From Methanoregulaceae archaeon (GTDB lineage Archaea; Halobacteriota; Methanomicrobia; Methanomicrobiales; Methanospirillaceae): a stretch of 10,441 bases of DNA. How positions within the stretch are numbered: position 1 is the stretch's first letter; each line of letters starts with the position of its first letter. The stretch covers positions 1-10,441 of the forward strand of contig JAJRBS010000087.1 in the NCBI GenBank assembly GCA_028679325.1, in the 5' to 3' direction. The notes beneath the pieces were generated by a model. It did no database searches, had not been told where the DNA came from, and worked only from the letters and a program-made list of their open reading frames with translations. Shown here piece after piece: positions 5,715 to 10,441 of the stretch. A program made the position numbers and the translations under genes.

Positions 5715-6398
5715 ATGATCGAGATCCGGGGCCTCGTCTACCGGAACCTCCGGATTCCCGACCTGACCCTGCACCCGGGCACCATCGCCCTTATCGGGCC
5801 GAACGGGAGCGGGAAGACCACGCTCCTCCGCCTGCTTGCCGGTCTTGCCCAACCTGTCTCGGGCACAATCTCCCTTGACGGCAGGGAGCCGGGAGGATGG
5901 CCGACCGGGTACGTGAACGAGTATCCTGACAGGAACGCCCTTTTCCCCACGGTTTATGACGAGCTGGCGGGACCTCTCCGGTTCAGAAGATGTCCCTGTC
6001 CGGATATCCCGGAGATAGTCCGGAAGGCCGCAGCCGATAACGCCCTCGCCGGGCTCCTTGACCGGCCCCTGGAGACCCTCTCGGGCGGCGAGAAAGCGAT
6101 GGTGGCGGTCCAGGCCGCGGTCCTCGGAAATCCCCGCGTCCTCATCCTCGATGAGTTCGACTCGCACCAGGACCGGGAGACCCTGGACGCTGCCGGGAAG
6201 ATCCTTTCCGGTTCGGGGGCAGAGTATGTGGTCCGCTGCACCCAGAACATGGACCTCGCCTCCCGGTGTGATGCGGTAGTGGCTCTCTTCCAGGGAAGCG
6301 TTCGACGTGCAGGGACAGCGCAGGAAGTCTTCTCGTCCCTTTCCGGGACCTGCTACTATCCATTCTCGTGGAGGTTGTTCGGTGGACCTTGTCCTTGA
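5715..6398 (+). CDS. ecfA: ECF transporter ATPase, first of a pair, with altered Q- and H-loops
   Basis: This 227-residue ABC ATPase should power BioY-linked biotin uptake on the inner face of the membrane. Visible motifs are Walker A GPNGSGKT (28-35), an intact signature LSGGE (122-126) and Walker B LILDE (143-147). Three positions depart from the ABC norm. The Q-loop glutamine is a glutamate (E69 in YVNEYPDRN, where VFQNPD is usual). The D-loop is SHQD (150-153), not SGLD. The switch histidine after Walker B is glutamine (Q177 in CTQNMD, normally THDMD). The ATP site built on this subunit's Walker motifs is therefore probably weak in hydrolysis, while its signature can serve the partner's site. 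The PTVYDEL region (78-84) is typical of EcfA proteins. The gene abuts bioY and overlaps the second ATPase gene by 17 bases. Confidence 0.93.
   Translation: MIEIRGLVYRNLRIPDLTLHPGTIALIGPNGSGKTTLLRLLAGLAQPVSGTISLDGREPGGWPTGYVNEYPDRNALFPTVYDELAGPLRFRRCPCPDIPEIVRKAAADNALAGLLDRPLETLSGGEKAMVAVQAAVLGNPRVLILDEFDSHQDRETLDAAGKILSGSGAEYVVRCTQNMDLASRCDAVVALFQGSVRRAGTAQEVFSSLSGTCYYPFSWRLFGGPCP
6370..6375 (+). promoter_or_regulatory. Strong ribosome site that fixes the GTG start of the second ATPase
   Basis: GGAGGT lies inside the end of the first ATPase gene, six bases before the GTG at 6382. It decides between this start and an open reading frame reaching back to 6307, whose extra residues are not part of any ABC domain. 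Confidence 0.8.
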
Positions 6399-7080
6399 CC
6401 AGATCACCAAGCGCTACGGCGGCTTCTCCCTTTCTGCCACCGGGACGTTCCCCCCCGGTGTTCACCTCATCAGCGGGAGGGTCGGTTCAGGAAAGAGCAC
6501 CCTCTCGCAGATCGCTGCCGGTGTTCTCGACCCGGACTCGGGACGTGTATCCTATACCGGGATAAACCGGCGGACTCTCTCCCTGCAGTACCCTGAATAC
6601 CATGTGACCGGTTCCAGCCTGGCCGGGGAAGCGTCTTCCTACGGGGTAGAACCCGGGCCGGCGCTTTCCAAAGCCGGTCTTGATGGGCAGGATGCGAGGG
6701 ACCCGCTCTCCCTCTCGCGTGGGGAATTGAAGCGTTTCCATCTTGCCTGCCTCTCCCTCCGGGACTGGGACCTCCTCATTCTCGACGAACCATTCAGCGC
6801 CCTCGACTGCCAGGAAAAACGACGGCAGTGTCGGGCCATCGAACAGAACTGCCGGGGGATCGTCCTGGTCTTCACCCATGAACAGCATATCCTCCCCCGG
6901 ACAGATTACCTCTGGGAGATAAACGACGGAAGACTCGATTTCCTGGGCAGCCTCCCCGATGCAGTGCGGACATGGAGGTCTCCGCCGGCTCCGCTGAAAC
7001 AGCTCCGTGACAGGGGAGTCATCCCTGCCAACCTGACCGAGGAAGACCTCCTGGAGGCAGCATGCAGGACCCGCGACTGA
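6382..7080 (+). CDS. ecfA: ECF transporter ATPase, second of a pair, with altered signature motif
   Basis: This 232-residue ABC ATPase is the predicted heterodimer partner of the preceding one. Walker A is GRVGSGKS (32-39), the Q-loop glutamine is present (Q69 in LSLQYPEYH), Walker B is LILDE (132-136) with SALD after it, and the switch histidine is H166 in VFTHEQH. The signature is LSRGE (111-115) with arginine in place of the first glycine, which should harm the ATP site it completes on the partner. Translation starts at GTG 6382 after a GGAGGT ribosome site; starting there gives the usual ABC N-terminus (MDLVLDQITKRYGG). The C-terminal part (about 190-232) has the short helical extension seen in EcfA proteins. 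It overlaps the previous gene by 17 bases and the next by 19, implying equal, coupled synthesis. Confidence 0.93.
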   Translation: MDLVLDQITKRYGGFSLSATGTFPPGVHLISGRVGSGKSTLSQIAAGVLDPDSGRVSYTGINRRTLSLQYPEYHVTGSSLAGEASSYGVEPGPALSKAGLDGQDARDPLSLSRGELKRFHLACLSLRDWDLLILDEPFSALDCQEKRRQCRAIEQNCRGIVLVFTHEQHILPRTDYLWEINDGRLDFLGSLPDAVRTWRSPPAPLKQLRDRGVIPANLTEEDLLEAACRTRD

Positions 7081-7715
7081 GACTCCTGTCGGTCATCCTC
7101 CTCACCACGGCCACCTTCCTCTCCCTTCCCGGAGCGATACTCTCGGTCCTCTGGCTGCTCCTCTACCCGGCTTCCCTGAAGGACGCGGTGCGTTCAACCG
7201 GCTTCTGGTTCCTGGTCATCATGACCGGGATCATCGCGATAGTCATCTCCCTTTCAGGCACCGGGGGGATCTCCTACTTTGTCCGGATAACAGTCATCTT
7301 CCTCCTGGCCTTCACCGTCTACCGGGGGTGGACGCCGGGAGAATACCTTGATCTCTCGGTATGGCTGTTCGGGACCCGGACCGGTTTCGACCTCGGCCTT
7401 GCTATCGAGATGAGCCTGCAGGGCCTGAAAGAAGCCGCTGCCGACTGGTCGCGCATGATGGTGGCCCTGAAACTGAAGGGAGTCCGCCCGGATTTCCGGG
7501 TTGTTCCGGCCATTGGGGTCCTCCTGCTCCAGACCCGGCTGATGCGGGCCCGAGACCAGGCGGACCTGCTGGTGACCCGCGGCTATGAAGTGGGCGGGAG
7601 CTGCTGCCCTGAGTTCAGGACCGCGAAAAAGGACATTCTGGCCTCCGTTCTGGCAGGAACGGTCTTATTCCTGGCCGTATTTCCGGTTCGCGATGTTTTT
7701 ATACTTCAGATGTAA
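7062..7715 (+). CDS. ecfT: EcfT/BioN-type transmembrane coupling protein
   Basis: EcfT proteins join the ATPases to the substrate-binding S component in the membrane. The product has 217 residues, close to BioN (about 200) and shorter than the shared EcfT of bacteria. Four or five hydrophobic segments are visible: about 8-36 (possibly two), 46-65, 72-87 and 193-213. The long cytoplasmic helical region at about 105-185 carries the two coupling motifs. The second is T172-R173-G174, a standard X-R-G. The first, 34 residues earlier, is L138-K139-G140, with lysine replacing the usual arginine. GGAGG at 7053-7057 is a good ribosome site four bases before the ATG, which lies inside the previous gene. 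With bioY and two ATPases upstream, the operon encodes a complete, dedicated biotin transporter. Confidence 0.92.
   Translation: MQDPRLRLLSVILLTTATFLSLPGAILSVLWLLLYPASLKDAVRSTGFWFLVIMTGIIAIVISLSGTGGISYFVRITVIFLLAFTVYRGWTPGEYLDLSVWLFGTRTGFDLGLAIEMSLQGLKEAAADWSRMMVALKLKGVRPDFRVVPAIGVLLLQTRLMRARDQADLLVTRGYEVGGSCCPEFRTAKKDILASVLAGTVLFLAVFPVRDVFILQM
7696..7704 (+). promoter_or_regulatory. Probable TATA box for pycBA
   Basis: TTTTTATAC lies in the last codons of ecfT and is the best AT-rich element near pycB. A start about 25 bases later (near 7725) would give a 45-base leader that includes the GGAGGT ribosome site at 7759-7764. pycBA can then be transcribed independently of the BirA-controlled import genes. 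A second weak box (CTTAAAAG, 7745-7752) is too close to the start codon to use that ribosome site. Confidence 0.55.
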
Positions 7716-7729
7716 AGGTTCTAAAGGTT
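7713..7729 (+). repeat. Direct repeat TAAAGGTT x2 at the predicted pycBA transcript start
   Basis: TAAAGGTT occurs at 7713-7720 and again at 7722-7729, nine bases apart (nearly one helical turn), in the 54-base gap between ecfT and pycB. It sits where transcription is predicted to begin, so it could be an operator, but two 8-bp copies can arise by chance. Confidence 0.5.
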
Positions 7730-7769
7730 TGCACACCGCTGACCCTTAAAAGCCCACCGGAGGTTCCGC

Positions 7770-9499
7770 ATGAGTACGGCCAGGAAGCTGAAGATCACCG
7801 ATACCACGCTACGGGACGCTCACCAGTCCCTGATAGCAACCCGCCTGAAGACCGAGGACATGATCCCGCTGGCCCGGTCCATCGATAAGGTGGGGTTCTT
7901 CTCGGTCGAGGCCTGGGGAGGGGCGACCTTCGATACGGCCATCCGTTTTCTTGCCGAAGACCCATGGGACAGGGTCAGGTTGCTCCATGAAGAGCTCCCC
8001 CACACCCCGATCCAGATGCTCCTCCGCGGCCAGAACCTGGTAGGATACCGTCACTATCCTGATGACGTCGTGGACCGTTTCATAGAACTCGCATACAAGA
8101 ACGGCGTGGAGATCTTCCGGGTCTTCGATGCCCTGAACGACATCAGGAACATGAAAGAGTCGATGCGGATGGTGCGGAAAGTCGGCGGGCATCTCCAGGG
8201 ATCGATCTGCTACACCACGAGCCCGGTAAACACCATTAAAGGATTCGTGGACATGACCCGGGAACTCTATGCCGCCGACTGCGACTCGATCTGCATCAAA
8301 GACATGGCCGGCCTGATCATGCCCGGGGAAGCCCGTGAGCTGATCACTGGCATCAAGGACGAGATGGACATCCTGGTCGACCTCCACAGCCATTGCACAA
8401 GCGGTATCGCCCCCATGAGTTACCAGGCCGCCATCGAGGCCGGGGTGGACATCGTGGATACTGCCATGTCACCCTTTGCCCTCGGGACCTCGCAGCCGCC
8501 GACCGAGAGCGTGGTGGCCTCCCTGATCGGCACGCCCCGGGACACGGGGATCGATCTCTTGGCCCTCCGCGAAGTCAGGGACATCGTTCTTGCCTTGCGG
8601 GACAAGTACGGGGGGATCCTGAGTCCCATCTCCGAGCGGGTTGACAGCGATGTCCTGGTGTACCAGCTCCCCGGCGGCATGATCTCAAACCTCGTCTCCC
8701 AGCTCCAGGAACAGGACGCCATGGACAAGCATACCGCCGTGCTGGAAGAGGTGCCGGGGGTGCGAAAGGACCTCGGGTACCCTCCCCTGGTGACACCGAC
8801 ATCGCAGATCGTCGGCACCCAGGCGGTACTGAACGTGCTTCTCGGCGGCGAGCGGTACCGGAACGTCACGAACGAGGTCAAGGACTATGTCCGGGGTCTC
8901 TACGGGAAGCCGCCGGCACCGATCAGCGATGAGATCCGGAAGAAGATCATCGGCGACGATCCGGTCGTCACCGTCAGGCCGGCGGATCTCCTAGAGCCCA
9001 TCTACGAGAAGATGAAGGAGCAGGCCATCGCCGAGGGGCTCGTGAAGAAAGAGGAGGACGTGCTGACTTACATCCTCTACCCGGCCATCGCCCCCTCCTT
9101 CCTCAGGGGAGAAAGAAAGCCCGAAGAGCTCCCCGCCCGGCAGAAGGCACCAGCTGCCCAGGCAGATATCCCGCACAGCATGGAAGTGGAGGTCGACGGC
9201 GAGGTGTTCAATGTCCGGATCCTCTCCGTTGCCGGTGCAGCGGTGACCGGGGCAGCGGCGGTGGCGCCGAAGATACCCCGCGGTGATATCCAGGGCGGGG
9301 TGAAATCCAACATGCAGGGCATGGTCCTCGAGATCGCCGTCAGCAGGGGGTCGGAGGTGAAGAAGGGGGACCTCCTGGTGGTCCTCGAGGCCATGAAGAT
9401 GGAGAACCCCATCCATGCCCCCCATGACGGGAAAGTGGCGGATATTTACGTGAACACCGGCGACGTCGTCCAGAGCGGGGATGTGCTCCTGGTGGTGGA

Positions 9500-9503
<4 letters not shown>
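7770..9503 (+). CDS. pycB: Pyruvate carboxylase subunit B (carboxyltransferase plus biotin carrier)
   Basis: PycB accepts CO2 on its biotin from PycA and transfers it to pyruvate, making oxaloacetate for biosynthesis, mainly aspartate and the incomplete TCA pathway of methanogens. Residues about 6-280 form the DRE-TIM carboxyltransferase barrel: metal ligand D11 in TDTTLRDAHQS, K177 in CIKDMAG, and H206/H208 in DLHSHCTSG. The PYC/OAD conserved domain runs to about 455 (PGGMISNL is its active-site segment). A Pro/Ala linker follows near 465, and the biotinyl domain spans 505-577. The biotinylated lysine is K543 in EAMKMEN, 34 residues before the C-terminus, the standard spacing. Oxaloacetate decarboxylase alpha subunits look very similar. 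The adjoining biotin carboxylase gene, and the absence of a decarboxylase membrane subunit here, favour pyruvate carboxylase. GGAGGT (7759-7764) precedes the ATG by five bases. Confidence 0.95.

Positions 9504-10441
<938 letters not shown>

Noticed and set aside
5151..6410. Long minus-strand ORF (419 codons) opposite bioY and the first ATPase
   Set aside because: A shadow of high-GC coding sequence. The translation is rich in Gly, Pro, Arg and Asp with no fold-like pattern, while the plus strand encodes clear conserved proteins.
7703..7734. Second BirA operator upstream of pycB
   Set aside because: GGTTTGCAC resembles a right arm, but no left arm is found at 14, 15 or 16 bases. Best agreement was about 4 of 9.

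Overview
The window looks like a piece of a high-GC methanogen chromosome, most likely from the order Methanomicrobiales. The evidence is the archaeal gene set (archaeal SecF, archease plus RtcB, two-subunit pyruvate carboxylase), two small proteins that resemble methanogen-specific families (DUF2551 and DUF2111), and TATA-type promoters in place of -35/-10 boxes. The placement comes from protein recognition only; no 16S or marker gene is present. Coding density is very high and no gap exceeds about 150 bases.

Layout. At the left edge lies the 5' part of secF on the minus strand (1-466). It is divergent from everything else, and all other genes are on the plus strand. A 145-bp divergent intergenic region holds a good TATA box for a DUF2551-type protein (612-926) that seems to be translated from a leaderless mRNA. 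Next comes an RNA-repair block: an unrecognised 91-aa protein (975-1250), archease (1266-1673), the RNA ligase RtcB (1680-3113), and a glutamine-amidotransferase-like protein overlapping the rtcB stop by 4 bases (3110-3685). A DUF2111-like protein (3719-4141) leads into the biotin section.

The biotin section fills the rest of the window: birA, a biotin ligase with an N-terminal winged helix (4146-5123); a perfect 9-bp inverted repeat with a 14-bp spacer, which I read as the BirA operator (5131-5162); bioY (5163-5714); two ABC ATPases (5715-6398 and 6382-7080); an EcfT-type transmembrane coupling protein (7062-7715); then pycB, which carries the biotinyl lysine (7770-9503), and pycA, cut by the window end (9500-10441). 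Together they form one circuit: import biotin (BioY plus ECF module), attach it (BirA), use it (PycB/PycA make oxaloacetate from pyruvate), and probably shut off import when biotin is plentiful (BirA on the operator).

The observations most worth following up are the BirA operator over the bioY promoter and start codon, and the complementary degeneracy of the two ECF ATPases. The latter predicts one canonical and one degenerate ATP site in a transporter family where two working sites are usual. No mobile elements, CRISPR arrays, tRNA or rRNA genes were seen.
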